A stretch of DNA of 35,476 nucleotides from contig CAKKPG010000040.1 of assembly GCA_919901555.1 (NCBI GenBank), positions 1-35,476 on the forward strand, in the 5' to 3' direction. Below, piece after piece: positions 1 to 10,082 of the stretch (the first letter of the stretch is position 1; the number at the start of each line of letters is the position of its first letter). The notes under the pieces were generated by a model. The model worked only from the letters and a program-made list of their open reading frames with translations. It made no database searches and was not told where the DNA came from. The stretch is from Nitrospiria bacterium. GTDB lineage: Bacteria > Nitrospirota > UBA9217. The position numbers were made by a program, and so were the translations under genes.

Positions 1-18
1 CTCCGTGGTAAAGTTTCT

Positions 19-52
19 TTTATGGTCTGAGGTTCACCTCGTTAACCATAAA
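19..52. repeat. Two-tier hairpin at the window edge
   Basis: An 8-bp perfect outer stem (tttatggt at 19-26 with accataaa at 45-52) encloses a 5-bp inner stem (gaggt 29-33 with acctc 36-40, loop tc). A further short palindrome, cccgta-ga-tacggg, follows at about 74-87. The block lies downstream of the lolC/E stop codon on the minus strand and next to the GTAACGG-type repeat. It could end or protect the lolC/E transcript or belong to the repeat itself. No U-run follows on either strand, so it is not called a terminator. Confidence 0.5.
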
Positions 53-91
53 TTCAAATTATCCTTTCTTTGCCCCGTAGATACGGGTGTT

Positions 92-212
92 CGTGGTAAC
101 GGTAAAGGACCATCGGTAACGAAGCCCGTTTCGTGGCTCGGCAACGGTAACGTCTTAAAAACACGAACGACGAACTACGTAACCGAAACGGGCCTCGTGG
201 CCGTAACCGTAT
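92..212. repeat. GTAACGG-type dispersed inverted repeat, copy 1
   Basis: This stretch is rich in GGTAACG/CGTAACC words. It contains an internal inverted repeat: cgaagcccgtttcg at 120-133 pairs with cgaaacgggcctcg at 184-197, 13 of 14 positions. The reverse complement of 20821-20932 shares the blocks cggtaacgaagcccgt, gcaacggtaacgtc and acacgaacgacg in the same order and has the same inverted-repeat plan. It starts about 40 bases beyond the lolC/E stop codon. An open reading frame crosses it but has no recognisable protein character. Nature unknown: a non-autonomous mobile element or an RNA-structure element are both possible. Confidence 0.75.
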
Positions 213-254
213 GATGATCTTTCCCGACGAAGCATCGTGCCGACTGCCTGTCCC

Positions 255-1490
255 CTACTCATACCGCAGCACTTCCACCGGGTCCTGACGCGCGGCCTGC
301 CACGCAGGGTAGATGGTCGCGGCGAAGCTTATGCCGAGCGCCGTGAGCGAGATAAAGAGTATGTCAAAGCCGGTGATCGAGAGCGGCAGATGGCTCACCT
401 GGTACACGTCCTTCGGGAGCGTTATCAGCCCGCTCCTGGCTATGAGGGCCACGGCCCCGTATCCGATCGTGGAACCCAGCACCGTACCCACGACGCCGAT
501 GAAGACCCCGCTGAACATGAAGATCTTCATGATGCTGTTCCTCGTGGCCCCCATGGACTTGAGGATGGCGATCTCCCTGCTCTTCTCCATGACGATCATG
601 GTGAGCGTGCCGATGATGTTGAACGAGGCCACGATGATGATCACCACGAGGATGAGGGACATGCCGATCTTTTCGAGCTTGAGGGCCGAGAAGAAATTTT
701 TGTTCATCTCGATCCAGTTCCGCGTGTAGTACGGAAAGCCGATGACGGACTGGATGGATTCAGCAATGGCGCCTGCGCGGTAAATATCGTCGACCCGCGC
801 CTGGAGGCCGCTCACGCGGCCCGGCATGTTGAAGAACTTCTGGGCCTCGCCGAGGGAGATGTACACGAAGGTGGTGTTGTAATCGTACATGCCCGCGTCG
901 AACACCCCCACGAGCTCGAATTTCCGCATCTTGGGCACCACTCCCATGGGCGATTCCTCCCCGATGGGGTTCACCATGGTGAGCGTATCGCCGATATTCG
1001 CGCCGAACTTGCGCGCAAGGTCTTCGCCGATAACGATCCCGGGCAGTTTCCTTCCGAGGCCTTCGAGGTCGCTGAGCGAGCCCTCGGTGATGTTCTTTTC
1101 CAGGTCCGTCACCTGTCCTTCGGTCTTCGGGTCGATCCCGCGGACGACCACGCCCTGGACGCGGTCCTTCGTGGTGAGCATCACCTGGTTGATGATGAAC
1201 GGCGTGGTGGCCTTCACGTGCGGCACCCTGCCCACCTTCTCCTGGAGCGCCTTCAGGTCCCCTACCCCCTCGCCGGAGTATTCCATGACCACGACGTGGG
1301 AGATGGCCGAGAGGATCTTGTCGCGGAAGTATCCCTGGAAGCCCGTCATGACGGCGAGGGTGATGATGGACGTGGCAACGCCGATCACCACGCCGGCAAT
1401 GGAGATAAAGGTATTAAGCGATATGGTGCCATAGCGCTTCTTGGTTTTCAGATACCGAAGGCTGACGAATATTTCGTAGGGGGTCTTCAT
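255..1490 (-). CDS. lolC: LolC/LolE-type lipoprotein-releasing ABC transporter permease
   Basis: Inner-membrane permease of the FtsX/MacB family which, with the LolD ATPase, extracts mature lipoproteins from the inner membrane for transfer to LolA. The 411-residue product has the family layout: a short cytoplasmic N-terminus, a first membrane segment near residues 23-50, a large periplasmic MacB-like domain, three C-terminal membrane segments (about 275-300, 325-352, 378-400) and the ending YPAWQAARQDPVEVLRYE typical of LolC/E. The ATG at 1490 is preferred to an upstream frame extension because the product then begins MKTPYEIFVSLRYL, as homologues do. No clear ribosome-binding site precedes it. 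It follows lysS on the same strand across a 114-base gap. lolD is not in the window and may lie beyond its left end. LolC and LolE cannot be separated here. Confidence 0.93.
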   Translation of the reverse strand: MKTPYEIFVSLRYLKTKKRYGTISLNTFISIAGVVIGVATSIITLAVMTGFQGYFRDKILSAISHVVVMEYSGEGVGDLKALQEKVGRVPHVKATTPFIINQVMLTTKDRVQGVVVRGIDPKTEGQVTDLEKNITEGSLSDLEGLGRKLPGIVIGEDLARKFGANIGDTLTMVNPIGEESPMGVVPKMRKFELVGVFDAGMYDYNTTFVYISLGEAQKFFNMPGRVSGLQARVDDIYRAGAIAESIQSVIGFPYYTRNWIEMNKNFFSALKLEKIGMSLILVVIIIVASFNIIGTLTMIVMEKSREIAILKSMGATRNSIMKIFMFSGVFIGVVGTVLGSTIGYGAVALIARSGLITLPKDVYQVSHLPLSITGFDILFISLTALGISFAATIYPAWQAARQDPVEVLRYE

Positions 1491-1504
1491 AAAGATAGTA
1501 AACG

Positions 1505-1591
1505 GTAGACAGGAGGCGGCAGACAGGAGGGCAAAACGGAAAATGCGCAAAATTATTTCCCTTTTCCCCCCGACTACTGCATGCTGTCTAC
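1505..1591. repeat. CTGTCTAC-type degenerate repeat between lysS and lolC
   Basis: The gap between the lysS stop and the lolC/E start holds ggtagacaggaggcggcagacagg on one side and actgcatgctgtctactgactgctg on the other. The words gtagacag (1505-1512) and ctgtctac (1584-1591) are exact inverted copies, and each arm contains further imperfect copies of the same word. This looks like a short intergenic repeat of degenerate AGTAGACAG units. Only one locus is seen in the window. Confidence 0.45.
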
Positions 1592-1604
1592 TGACTGCTG
1601 ATCA

Positions 1605-3083
<1,479 letters not shown>

Positions 3084-3136
3084 GAAGCTTCCTTTCAAGA
3101 ATCTTGAATCAGCTCTTGTTGCATGAGACAGAACGG

Positions 3137-3166
3137 ATTATACTGATTAGTCGCTGACTATGTCAA
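3137..3166 (-). promoter_or_regulatory. Sigma70-type promoter of lysS
   Basis: On the minus strand TTGACA (3166-3161) and TATAAT (3142-3137), both perfect consensus hexamers, are separated by 18 bases. The predicted RNA start is about 45 bases before the lysS ATG, leaving room for its AAGGAAG ribosome-binding site. The -35 box overlaps the TGA stop codon of purC (3165-3163), so lysS can be transcribed independently of purC. Confidence 0.85.
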
Positions 3167-4062
3167 GAATAAACGGCCTCTCCCGTGAGCATGGCGAGCA
3201 CTTCAAGATACTTTTCGCTCGTCTTCTTCACCACATCATCGGGGAGCATCGGCGCGGGCGGTCTCTGGTTCCATGACAGGGAGAGCAGGTAGTCCCGGAC
3301 AAACTGCTTGTCAAAGCTCTTCTGGGATACGCCGGCCTGATACCCGTCCCGGGGCCAGAACCTTGACGAATCCGGGGTGAGCGCTTCATCAATAAGAATG
3401 ACCTCGCCCTCGTAGGTCCCGAATTCGAGTTTGGTGTCGGCGATGATGATCCCTTTGGGCTCCGCAATTTCGCAGGCCCTTGTATAGACGTCGAGCGTGT
3501 ACTTCCTGATCTTTTCAGCCGCGTCTTTTCCCACCAGCTTGCTGACCGTATCGAAATCGATGTTCACATCGTGCTCGCCGGCCTCGGCCTTCGTCGAGGG
3601 AGTAAAGATCGGCCCGGGCAGGCGCGAGGCCTCGGTAAGACCCGGCGGAAGCTTGATGCCGGAAACAGCTCCGGTCGAACGATATTCCTTGAGCCCCGAG
3701 CCGGAGAGGTAGCCCCGGACAATGCACTCCACGGGAAGGGGCCAGGCCTTTTTCACGAGCATGCTCCTGCCTTCGAGCACCGCGGCATGGGCCCTGCATT
3801 CAGCGGGAAAATCGCCGACCTCGGTCGAGATGAGGTGGTTCTTGACGATATCCGCGGTCTTCGCGAACCAGTACTGTGAAATTCGGGTGAGCACTCTGCC
3901 CTTTTCCGGGATGGCGTTCGGGAGCACGACGTCAAAGGCCGAGATCCGGTCCGTGGCCACGATCAGGAGGGCCTCTCCAAGGTCGTAAATATCGCGCACC
4001 TTTCCGCGCTTCGGCGGCTTCAATCCCGCAAGGTTGGTTTCAAGCACCATCGGCGTCTTCAT
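3163..4062 (-). CDS. purC: Phosphoribosylaminoimidazole-succinocarboxamide synthase (SAICAR synthetase)
   Basis: Joins aspartate to carboxyaminoimidazole ribotide with ATP in de novo purine synthesis. The 299-residue product is of the roughly 300-residue form. N-terminal [12 protein letters not shown] and [20 protein letters not shown] are the nucleotide-binding signatures; [10 protein letters not shown] and [14 protein letters not shown] are the C-terminal ones. The ATG at 4062 gives [14 protein letters not shown] and has AGAGGACGG upstream; another ATG at 4077 is possible. The start lies inside the 3' end of the upstream CBS-domain gene, so the two are probably translationally coupled. No other purine gene is in the window. 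Confidence 0.97.
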   Translation of the reverse strand: MKTPMVLETNLAGLKPPKRGKVRDIYDLGEALLIVATDRISAFDVVLPNAIPEKGRVLTRISQYWFAKTADIVKNHLISTEVGDFPAECRAHAAVLEGRSMLVKKAWPLPVECIVRGYLSGSGLKEYRSTGAVSGIKLPPGLTEASRLPGPIFTPSTKAEAGEHDVNIDFDTVSKLVGKDAAEKIRKYTLDVYTRACEIAEPKGIIIADTKLEFGTYEGEVILIDEALTPDSSRFWPRDGYQAGVSQKSFDKQFVRDYLLSLSWNQRPPAPMLPDDVVKKTSEKYLEVLAMLTGEAVYS

Positions 4063-5374
4063 CTCCCGTCCTCTCATGGTTTTCGTGATTTAATTTTAAT
4101 ATGCGGATGCGGTTGAGCCGGTTTTTCCGCAGACGAAGCACGGTGAACAGAACGCCGTCATGGCGGATCTCGTCGCCCTCGGCGGGCAGCCTGCCGAAAA
4201 GTCCAAGGACGAAACCGCCCACGGTCTCGAACTCCTCCTCGGGAAGGTTCAGCCCCAGTTTTTCGTTCACCGTGCCGATATCGGTCTTGCCGTCGACGAT
4301 GTAGCGGTTCCCGGCGATCTCCTCGATTTCCTTGAGCTCCTTTTCTTTCTCGTCCCTGATGTCGCCGACGATCTCCTCGATCAGGTCTTCCATGGTCACG
4401 AGACCGTCGATGCCGCCGTATTCATCGCCGACAAGCACGAGGTGGATGCGGCGTTCGCGCATCTCTTTGAGCAGTACGCTCACCTTTTTGTTCGGCGGCA
4501 CGATGTAGGGTTTGCGCAGGACGCTTTCCAGGCTGAAGGGCTGGTCCATAACGTGGAGCGGAAGGATGTCTTTCACATAGACGACGCCTACGACGTTATC
4601 GATGGTCCCGGCGTAGACGGGCAGGCGCGAGAAACCCTTCTCGTTCATGGTGCGGAGGATGGCATCGATATCGCTGTCCGCGTCAACCGCCGCGATGTCC
4701 GTGCGCGGGACCATGACCTCCCGCACCACGGTGTCCGTGAATTTGAACACGCTGTGGATGAGGTCCTCTTCCGACGGCTCGAAGACCCCCCTCTTGCGGC
4801 CCTCGCGGATGAGATATTTGACCTCGTCCTCGGAAATGAACGCCGACTCCTCCGGCGGCCGGAGCCTGAAAAAGGCGAGCACAAAATTGTTCGACGCCGT
4901 GAGCACGCGCAGGACCACGCTGAACAACCGTGAAAGAGCGTCAATAACGGCCGCCGTGAAAAAAGCGACCTGCTCGGAATAGCGGATCGCCAGGGACTTC
5001 GGAACCAGCTCGCCGGCCACAAGCGTAATGTACGTAATAACCATGACGACGATGACCAGGGCGATGGGTTCGGCCGCCTTCCGGATGAATTCCACGGGAA
5101 CGCCGGCGAGGACCGGCTTGATCCGCTCGATGGCGATCACCCCGCCCAGGGCCGAGGCGAGGGTGCCGATGAGCGTTACGCCGATCTGCACGGTGGCGAG
5201 GAAACGCTCGGGCTCCTCCTGGAGCTTCTGCACCCGTCTGGCCGCGGCGCTTCCGGTCTTGACCAGGTGTCTCACGCGGCTTTTGCGGAGGGAGATGAGG
5301 GCGATCTCGGACGCAGAGAAAAAGCCGTTCATGAGGATGAGGAAGAAAATCAAGAAGAGTTCGATGATTAACAT
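4040..5374 (-). CDS. HlyC/CorC family (CNNM-CBS-CorC_HlyC) membrane protein
   Basis: Integral membrane protein of the UPF0053/CNNM-like family, associated with Mg2+ or Co2+ efflux and often annotated as hemolysin-like; the transported ion cannot be read from sequence. The 444 residues begin with a DUF21/CNNM domain of about four hydrophobic segments (residues 1-190, [19 protein letters not shown] at the start). A CBS pair follows (about 215-340; [43 protein letters not shown]). The C-terminal CorC_HlyC domain includes [20 protein letters not shown]. Its 3' end overlaps purC. It appears to be driven by a promoter formed inside an AT-rich repeat and has no Shine-Dalgarno sequence. Confidence 0.93.
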   Translation of the reverse strand: MLIIELFLIFFLILMNGFFSASEIALISLRKSRVRHLVKTGSAAARRVQKLQEEPERFLATVQIGVTLIGTLASALGGVIAIERIKPVLAGVPVEFIRKAAEPIALVIVVMVITYITLVAGELVPKSLAIRYSEQVAFFTAAVIDALSRLFSVVLRVLTASNNFVLAFFRLRPPEESAFISEDEVKYLIREGRKRGVFEPSEEDLIHSVFKFTDTVVREVMVPRTDIAAVDADSDIDAILRTMNEKGFSRLPVYAGTIDNVVGVVYVKDILPLHVMDQPFSLESVLRKPYIVPPNKKVSVLLKEMRERRIHLVLVGDEYGGIDGLVTMEDLIEEIVGDIRDEKEKELKEIEEIAGNRYIVDGKTDIGTVNEKLGLNLPEEEFETVGGFVLGLFGRLPAEGDEIRHDGVLFTVLRLRKNRLNRIRILKLNHENHERTGDEDADGA

Positions 5375-5384
5375 AAGGTCAGAA

Positions 5385-5471
5385 GATTGTAAATTGCAAA
5401 TTGGAAATTGTAAATTTGAAATTTACACCTTCCTTTTGCAATTTGATATTTACAACTTGAAATTTACAATT
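5385..5471. repeat. AT-rich dispersed inverted repeat, copy A
   Basis: This stretch is almost free of G and C apart from scattered bases, in a GC-rich region. The left arm (attgtaaattgcaaattgg) and right arm (5440-5471, aatttgatatttacaac onward) are imperfect inverted copies. The right arm matches 25294-25325 at 30 of 32 positions. It begins 6 bases after the ubiD stop codon on the minus strand; copy B sits in the same place after the TamB stop codon. Confidence 0.85.
5386..5414 (-). promoter_or_regulatory. Promoter of the CBS-domain gene, built inside an AT-rich repeat
   Basis: Minus-strand TTTACA (5414-5409, 5 of 6 to consensus) and TACAAT (5391-5386, 5 of 6) are 17 bases apart. Only 11 bases separate the -10 box from the ATG at 5374, and none resembles a ribosome-binding site, so the mRNA may be almost leaderless. 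Both boxes are words of the repeat, so AT-rich chance matches must be kept in mind. Confidence 0.5.
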
Positions 5472-5477
5472 CGGTCG

Positions 5478-6947
5478 TTAAAATCCGTATTCCTTCCAGC
5501 GGTCCTCTACTCGTTTCCGGACAACGGGGTCCATCTTGACCTCGTCGGGCCACGGCCGGGTGAACCCCTCGCCCGGGCCTTTTCGCGTGGCGTCAATTCC
5601 CATCTTGCCGCCGAAGCCGATCTGCGGGCAGGAGTGGTCGAGGATATCGAGCGGCCCGTCGGTTATCACCACGTCCCGCTGCGGGTCCACATGGTTCATC
5701 ACCTTCCAGGTGACTTCGGAATAGTCGTGAATGTCCACGTCTTCGTCGCAGACGATGACGAATTTTGAGAGCATGAGCATCCCGGTGCCCCAGATGGTAT
5801 GGATGACCTTCTTGCCGTGGCCCGGATAGCGCTTTCGGATCTTGACGATCACGTTGTTGTGAAACACACCCTCAACAGGCATGTCCATGTCCAGGATATC
5901 GGGGGCCACCGTTTGCAGGAGCGGCAGAAATATCCGTTCCGTGGCTTTGCCCAGGTAGGCGTCTTCCTGCGGCGGCCTGCCCACAAGGGTTGCCGGATAG
6001 ATGGCGTTCTTTCGGTGTGTAACGGCCGTGATATGGAACACGGGGTATTCATCGGCTTCGGAGTAATACCCCGTATGGTCCCCGAAGGGGCCTTCCACCC
6101 TGCGCTCGGCGGGATCGATGAACCCCTCCAGGACGAATTCCGCCTCGGCGGGAACACGCACATCAACGGTCTTGCACTGGACGATTTCGAGGGGCTTTTT
6201 CCGTAAGAATCCCGCGAAGACATATTCGCCGATGGCGGGAGGGAGGGGCGCCGTGGACGAATAGATGATCGAGGGATCGCCGCCGATGGCGACGGCCGCC
6301 TCCATGCGTTTGCCCGCGGCCTCGTAATGCTGATAATGTCTGGCCCCGTCCTTATGCTTGTGCCAGTGCATGCCGGTGGTTTGGTGATCGTAGACCTGCA
6401 TGCGGTACATGCCTACGTTCGTGATCCTGGTCACCGGGTCCACGGTGCAGACCATGGGGAGCGTGATAAATCTGCCCCCGTCCGCGGGCCAGCATTTGAG
6501 GATGGGAATTGCTGCGAGATCGACCTGCTCTCCCGTCAGAACAACCTCCTGACAGGGGGCCTTTTTAACGGTCTTCGGGAAAAAACCCGAAAGTTCGGCG
6601 AGCTTCGGCAGCATCTGGATCTTGTCCATGATCCCGGCCCCGGGGCCCGGGAAGAAATTCACCGGGTCCAGGAGCTCTCGAATCCGCCCGCCGATCTCAT
6701 CAAGGTCCGCCACGTCCAGGGCAAGGCAGATCCGCTTCATCGAGCCGAAGGCATTGGTGAGGACGGGAAAGGCGGAATCCTTCACCCGCTCAAAGAGGAG
6801 CGCCCTGTTCTCGGCCCCCTTGTGCTTCGATACGCGATCCGTGATCTCGGCGATCTCGAGCGCGGCGTCCACTTCCGCGGTGATCCTCTTGAGCTCTCCC
6901 GCCTTCTCGAGAGCGGCTATAAAATCCCTCAGATCATCGAATGCCAT
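5478..6947 (-). CDS. ubiD: UbiD family decarboxylase (prenylated-FMN dependent)
   Basis: Member of the UbiD family, reversible decarboxylases that use prenylated FMN and usually a divalent metal; in many bacteria they act on polyprenyl-hydroxybenzoate or the naphthoate intermediate of quinone synthesis. The 489-residue product is close to E. coli UbiD in length. Visible signatures are TNVGMYRMQVYDHQTTGMHW (cofactor and metal region with the conserved Arg), GGDPSIIYSSTAPLP and VEGPFGDHTGYYSEADEYP (the acidic active-site region). The ubiX-type FMN prenyltransferase is not in the window. A role in menaquinone synthesis is inference. The gene follows pilR by 58 bases but has its own promoter. Confidence 0.93.
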   Translation of the reverse strand: MAFDDLRDFIAALEKAGELKRITAEVDAALEIAEITDRVSKHKGAENRALLFERVKDSAFPVLTNAFGSMKRICLALDVADLDEIGGRIRELLDPVNFFPGPGAGIMDKIQMLPKLAELSGFFPKTVKKAPCQEVVLTGEQVDLAAIPILKCWPADGGRFITLPMVCTVDPVTRITNVGMYRMQVYDHQTTGMHWHKHKDGARHYQHYEAAGKRMEAAVAIGGDPSIIYSSTAPLPPAIGEYVFAGFLRKKPLEIVQCKTVDVRVPAEAEFVLEGFIDPAERRVEGPFGDHTGYYSEADEYPVFHITAVTHRKNAIYPATLVGRPPQEDAYLGKATERIFLPLLQTVAPDILDMDMPVEGVFHNNVIVKIRKRYPGHGKKVIHTIWGTGMLMLSKFVIVCDEDVDIHDYSEVTWKVMNHVDPQRDVVITDGPLDILDHSCPQIGFGGKMGIDATRKGPGEGFTRPWPDEVKMDPVVRKRVEDRWKEYGF

Positions 6948-6956
6948 AGGACATCG

Positions 6957-6985
6957 ATTGTAACGGAATCCCCGGAGATTTGCAA
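6957..6985 (-). promoter_or_regulatory. Promoter of ubiD with almost no leader
   Basis: Minus-strand TTGCAA (6985-6980) and TACAAT (6962-6957) are separated by 17 bases. Only CGATGTCCT (9 bases) lies between the -10 box and the ATG at 6947. A normal RNA start would fall within about 3 bases of the initiation codon, with no room for a ribosome-binding site. Confidence 0.6.
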
Positions 6986-7005
6986 TAAAAAATATCGGGG
7001 GCCGC

Positions 7006-8367
7006 CTATTCCGACTCGTATTTCTGCAGGCGGTGCCTGAATGAACGAAAGGACAGGCCGAGGATTTTCGCGGCTTCTGTTTTCACGCCGCCGGTCTTCT
7101 CCAGCGCTTTCCGAAGGAGGGTCTTCTCGGCATTTTCCAGGAGCATTCCCAGATCGATGCCGCCGTCGGGGATATCCGAGGGGACCAGTTCGGAGCAGGG
7201 CTGCTCGTTCCTGATCGTGTCCGGCACGTGCTCAAGGCGTATCAGGTCCCCTGATGCGAGGATCACCAGCCGCTCAACGGTGTTCTCCAGTTCCCGGACG
7301 TTTCCCGGCCACCGATTGTTGATCAAGATCTTCATTGCCTCGGGGGTCATCCGCTTCGGCTCCCCTCCCCCCGAAAATTTCTTGAGAAAAAATTCCACCA
7401 GCGGAGGGACATCTTCCTTGCGTTCGCGAAGCGGCGGCAGTTGGATGGGGAGCACGTTCAACCGGTAGTAAAGGTCTTCCCTGAAGGCTCCGCTCTTGAC
7501 CTCGTTGAGGAGGTTCTTATTGCTCGCGGCGATCACCCGCACGTCCACTTTGACATCGGCCGTTCCGCCGACGCGTTTGAACTCACGCTCCTGGAGCACC
7601 CGGAGGAGTTTGATCTGGAGGGCGGGCGTCGTGGCGCTGATCTCATCGAGAAAAATGGTCCCGCCGTTGGCCGCCTCGAAGAGCCCCTGCTTGTTCGACA
7701 CGGCGCCGGTGAATGCGCCCTTCATATAGCCGAACAGTTCGCTTTCGAGGAGCGTCTCCGGAAGGGCGCCGCAGTTTATGGTGACGAAGGGGCCCGTTTT
7801 GCGCGAGCTGTTGAAGTGGACCGCGCGGGCGACCAGCTCTTTTCCCGTGCCGCTCTCCCCCGTTATGAGCACGGTGCTCCGGGTGTCGGCCACCTGCCGG
7901 ATGAGGGAAAAAACGCTCTGCATGGGCGGGCTTTTGCCGATGAAGTTCTCAAACCCCGCGCGGGACTCCATCTCCCGCCTGAGCAGGATATTTTCCTTTC
8001 TCAAAGAGCGCTTTTCGAGGGCCTTCCGGATGACCAGCTTGATCTCTTCCACCTTGAACGGTTTCGTGATGTAATCGTAGGCGCCGAGCTTCATGGCTTC
8101 GACGGCCGTCTCGGTGGTGGCAAAGGCGGTGATCATGAGCACGACGGTTTCCGGAGAGACGTCCTTTACCATCGTGAGCACTTCAAGGCCGTCCATGCGG
8201 GGCATTTTCACGTCGGTGATCACAAGGTCGAAGATCTCGGCCTGCACGGCCCGCAGTGCGTCTTCACCATTCCCGGCAATCGAGACCTCATACCCTTCTT
8301 TTTTGAGCATGATCGAGAGAAAATCCCGCATGCTTTTTTCATCATCCACGACAAGTATCCTGGTCAT
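7006..8367 (-). CDS. pilR: PilR-like sigma54-dependent response regulator
   Basis: NtrC-class activator that opens sigma54 promoters when phosphorylated. The 453-residue product has a receiver domain (about 1-120; acidic VDDE and the phosphorylatable Asp in ITDVKMP), an AAA+ domain with Walker A GESGTGKE and the sigma54-contact loop GAFTGA, Walker B GGTIFLDEI, and a C-terminal Fis-type HTH (TEAAKILGLSFRSFRHRLQKY). The ATG at 8367 starts MTRILVVDD; one four codons upstream is also possible. It directly follows a PilS-like kinase in the pilus operon, so PilR is the best assignment. In known systems PilR activates pilin (pilA) transcription; no pilA is present here. Confidence 0.93.
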   Translation of the reverse strand: MTRILVVDDEKSMRDFLSIMLKKEGYEVSIAGNGEDALRAVQAEIFDLVITDVKMPRMDGLEVLTMVKDVSPETVVLMITAFATTETAVEAMKLGAYDYITKPFKVEEIKLVIRKALEKRSLRKENILLRREMESRAGFENFIGKSPPMQSVFSLIRQVADTRSTVLITGESGTGKELVARAVHFNSSRKTGPFVTINCGALPETLLESELFGYMKGAFTGAVSNKQGLFEAANGGTIFLDEISATTPALQIKLLRVLQEREFKRVGGTADVKVDVRVIAASNKNLLNEVKSGAFREDLYYRLNVLPIQLPPLRERKEDVPPLVEFFLKKFSGGGEPKRMTPEAMKILINNRWPGNVRELENTVERLVILASGDLIRLEHVPDTIRNEQPCSELVPSDIPDGGIDLGMLLENAEKTLLRKALEKTGGVKTEAAKILGLSFRSFRHRLQKYESE

Positions 8368-8412
8368 ATTCTCACTCACGAAAAGAACGGCCCCGAATGC
8401 ACGACGCGCCTT

Positions 8413-10074
8413 CTACCGGATGAGCGCCGTCACTTCAGGCATCGGCAGCCTGATTCTGAATGTGGTCCCCTCTCCCGGTTTGCTTTCGACGGCGATCGTG
8501 CCTCCATGGTCCTCGATGATCCGGTAGACGATCGCCAGTCCGAGGCCGGTGCCGCCGGTCTTGGTGGTAAAGAACGGCTCGAAGATCTTTTCCAGGTGCT
8601 CGGGCCCGATCCCCGCGCCCGTATCCGAGAAAATTATTTCCAGCCACTCATCATCGCCCTGCCCCGGCGAAAGCCGGACGGCGCTGATCCTGATCTCGCC
8701 GCCCTCGGGCATGGCCTGGCAGGAATTGATGAGGAAGTTCCACAACACCTGCCGCAAGCGATGGGGGTCGCCCTTGATCACGGCCCGGTCGTCCACGGCG
8801 CAGGTAATCAGAATGCTCTCCTTGAAATCCCTGCTGTTTTTAAACAGAGTAATTGCGTCATGAAACAGGGCCGCCGGCGATATCTCTTCCAGCGACGACG
8901 TTCTCGGCCGGGCATATTCCAGAAATTCGGTAATAATCGTGTTCAGCCGGTCGGTCTCGCGGAGGACGATATCCATAAGGTGCTTGCCGTCGCCCTGGAG
9001 GCTCAGTTCACCCTGGAGCATCTGGATCGAACCGCTGAGGGAGGCGAGGGGGTTCCGTATTTCATGGGCAATGCCCGCTGCAAGGCTCCCGACCGTGGCA
9101 AGGCGCTCCTGCCTTCTTACGTTTTCCTCCATTTCAACCATCCTGGTGATGTCCTGAAAGATCAGAATGATGCCGCGGACGTTATCCCGATCATCTTTGA
9201 GCAAAGAAGCCGTCATGCCGAGTATGGCTGCGCTCCCGTCGCTCTTCCTTATTTCTCCCTCGAAATTAAAAGAGCGCTCTTTCAGGTCTTCCGTATGGCC
9301 GAACAGGGACTTTATGGTCGCACCGAACACTTCCTGCCAGCGGCCCTTGATCTGAGCAAAGCCGTATCCCGTGATCTGCTCTGCCGCCGGGTTCCAGGAC
9401 GTGATAGTCCCGTCCATATCCAGCGTGACGATCCCGTTCCCGACGCTCCGGAGTATGTGGTCCTGGAACACACGGAGGTCATCGAAGTCCGTGCTTTTTT
9501 CCTGGAGTTCCTGGCGCGTTTTTCGCAGACGTTCGGAAAGATAGCCGCTCAGGAAGGCAACCGTATAAAAGGAAAGAAGATTGATGATGACCTGGTAGAG
9601 GACCTGCACGGCGGTAAAATTCCGGCTCCGCACGAACACGAGAACATTGTAATGCTGCATGTCCAGCATGCCCCCGTACAGGATGCTTGCCAGGGATGCG
9701 GAAAGATAACCGCCCCTGCGGTACAGGATGATGCTTGCGGAAATGATCATCAGATGATAGAGAAGCGAAAGACCGCTGTCGATCCCACCGGTAAGGTGTA
9801 CGAGAAAGGTCACGAGGATGATATCGACGGCGATCTGAAGGTACGCGAAAAGCGGAAGGTTGGACGTTTTCGGCAGCAGATACCAGTAGGCGCCGCTGAG
9901 AATATAGACGAAAAGAGTGAAATAATAGAGGTATGCGGCGTGAAATGGATAAATCCTGTATCGATGCTGGAAAAAAATAAGGGTGCCGAGCAGAAAGGTC
10001 AGGAGCACGACCCTGCTCACGATCAACCACTTTATTCGTGTCGTGTACTCCTCTCTTGAATACCCCGGATTCAC
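8413..10074 (-). CDS. pilS: PilS-like sensor histidine kinase
   Basis: Membrane sensor kinase expected to phosphorylate the adjacent PilR-like regulator. The 553-residue product has about six N-terminal hydrophobic segments (residues 15-185) as in PilS, then a PAS domain (about 205-320; [27 protein letters not shown]). The HisKA box follows ([20 protein letters not shown], phospho-accepting His), then a GHKL ATPase domain with N box [14 protein letters not shown] and G boxes DTGAGIG and [13 protein letters not shown]. It starts 8 bases after the pilC stop codon. In Pseudomonas, PilS senses pilin in the membrane; whether this one does is inference. Confidence 0.92.
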   Translation of the reverse strand: MNPGYSREEYTTRIKWLIVSRVVLLTFLLGTLIFFQHRYRIYPFHAAYLYYFTLFVYILSGAYWYLLPKTSNLPLFAYLQIAVDIILVTFLVHLTGGIDSGLSLLYHLMIISASIILYRRGGYLSASLASILYGGMLDMQHYNVLVFVRSRNFTAVQVLYQVIINLLSFYTVAFLSGYLSERLRKTRQELQEKSTDFDDLRVFQDHILRSVGNGIVTLDMDGTITSWNPAAEQITGYGFAQIKGRWQEVFGATIKSLFGHTEDLKERSFNFEGEIRKSDGSAAILGMTASLLKDDRDNVRGIILIFQDITRMVEMEENVRRQERLATVGSLAAGIAHEIRNPLASLSGSIQMLQGELSLQGDGKHLMDIVLRETDRLNTIITEFLEYARPRTSSLEEISPAALFHDAITLFKNSRDFKESILITCAVDDRAVIKGDPHRLRQVLWNFLINSCQAMPEGGEIRISAVRLSPGQGDDEWLEIIFSDTGAGIGPEHLEKIFEPFFTTKTGGTGLGLAIVYRIIEDHGGTIAVESKPGEGTTFRIRLPMPEVTALIR

Positions 10075-10082
10075 TTGACTTC

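Noticed and set aside
92-212. Possible CRISPR array in the GTAACGG words
   Set aside because: The repeated words are short and unevenly spaced, there are no unique spacers of constant length, and no cas gene is present.
5-214. 69-codon frame in the left-edge repeat
   Set aside because: Encoded by hairpins and the GTAACGG repeat; no ribosome-binding site and no protein-like pattern.
237-1508. 423-codon plus-strand frame opposite lolC/E
   Set aside because: Antisense shadow with unnatural His/Asp/Arg composition and no ribosome-binding site; the minus-strand permease is unambiguous.
6961-7005. Hairpin with ccccg/cgggg arms after pilR as a terminator
   Set aside because: The stem is only about five pairs with a loop of more than 20 bases, and the region is better explained by the ubiD promoter.
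7441-10059. 872-codon open frame on the plus strand opposite pilR and pilS
   Set aside because: It is antisense to two clear domain-complete genes, has no recognisable domain, and its His/Asp/Arg-rich composition is what GC-rich codon bias gives on the opposite strand.
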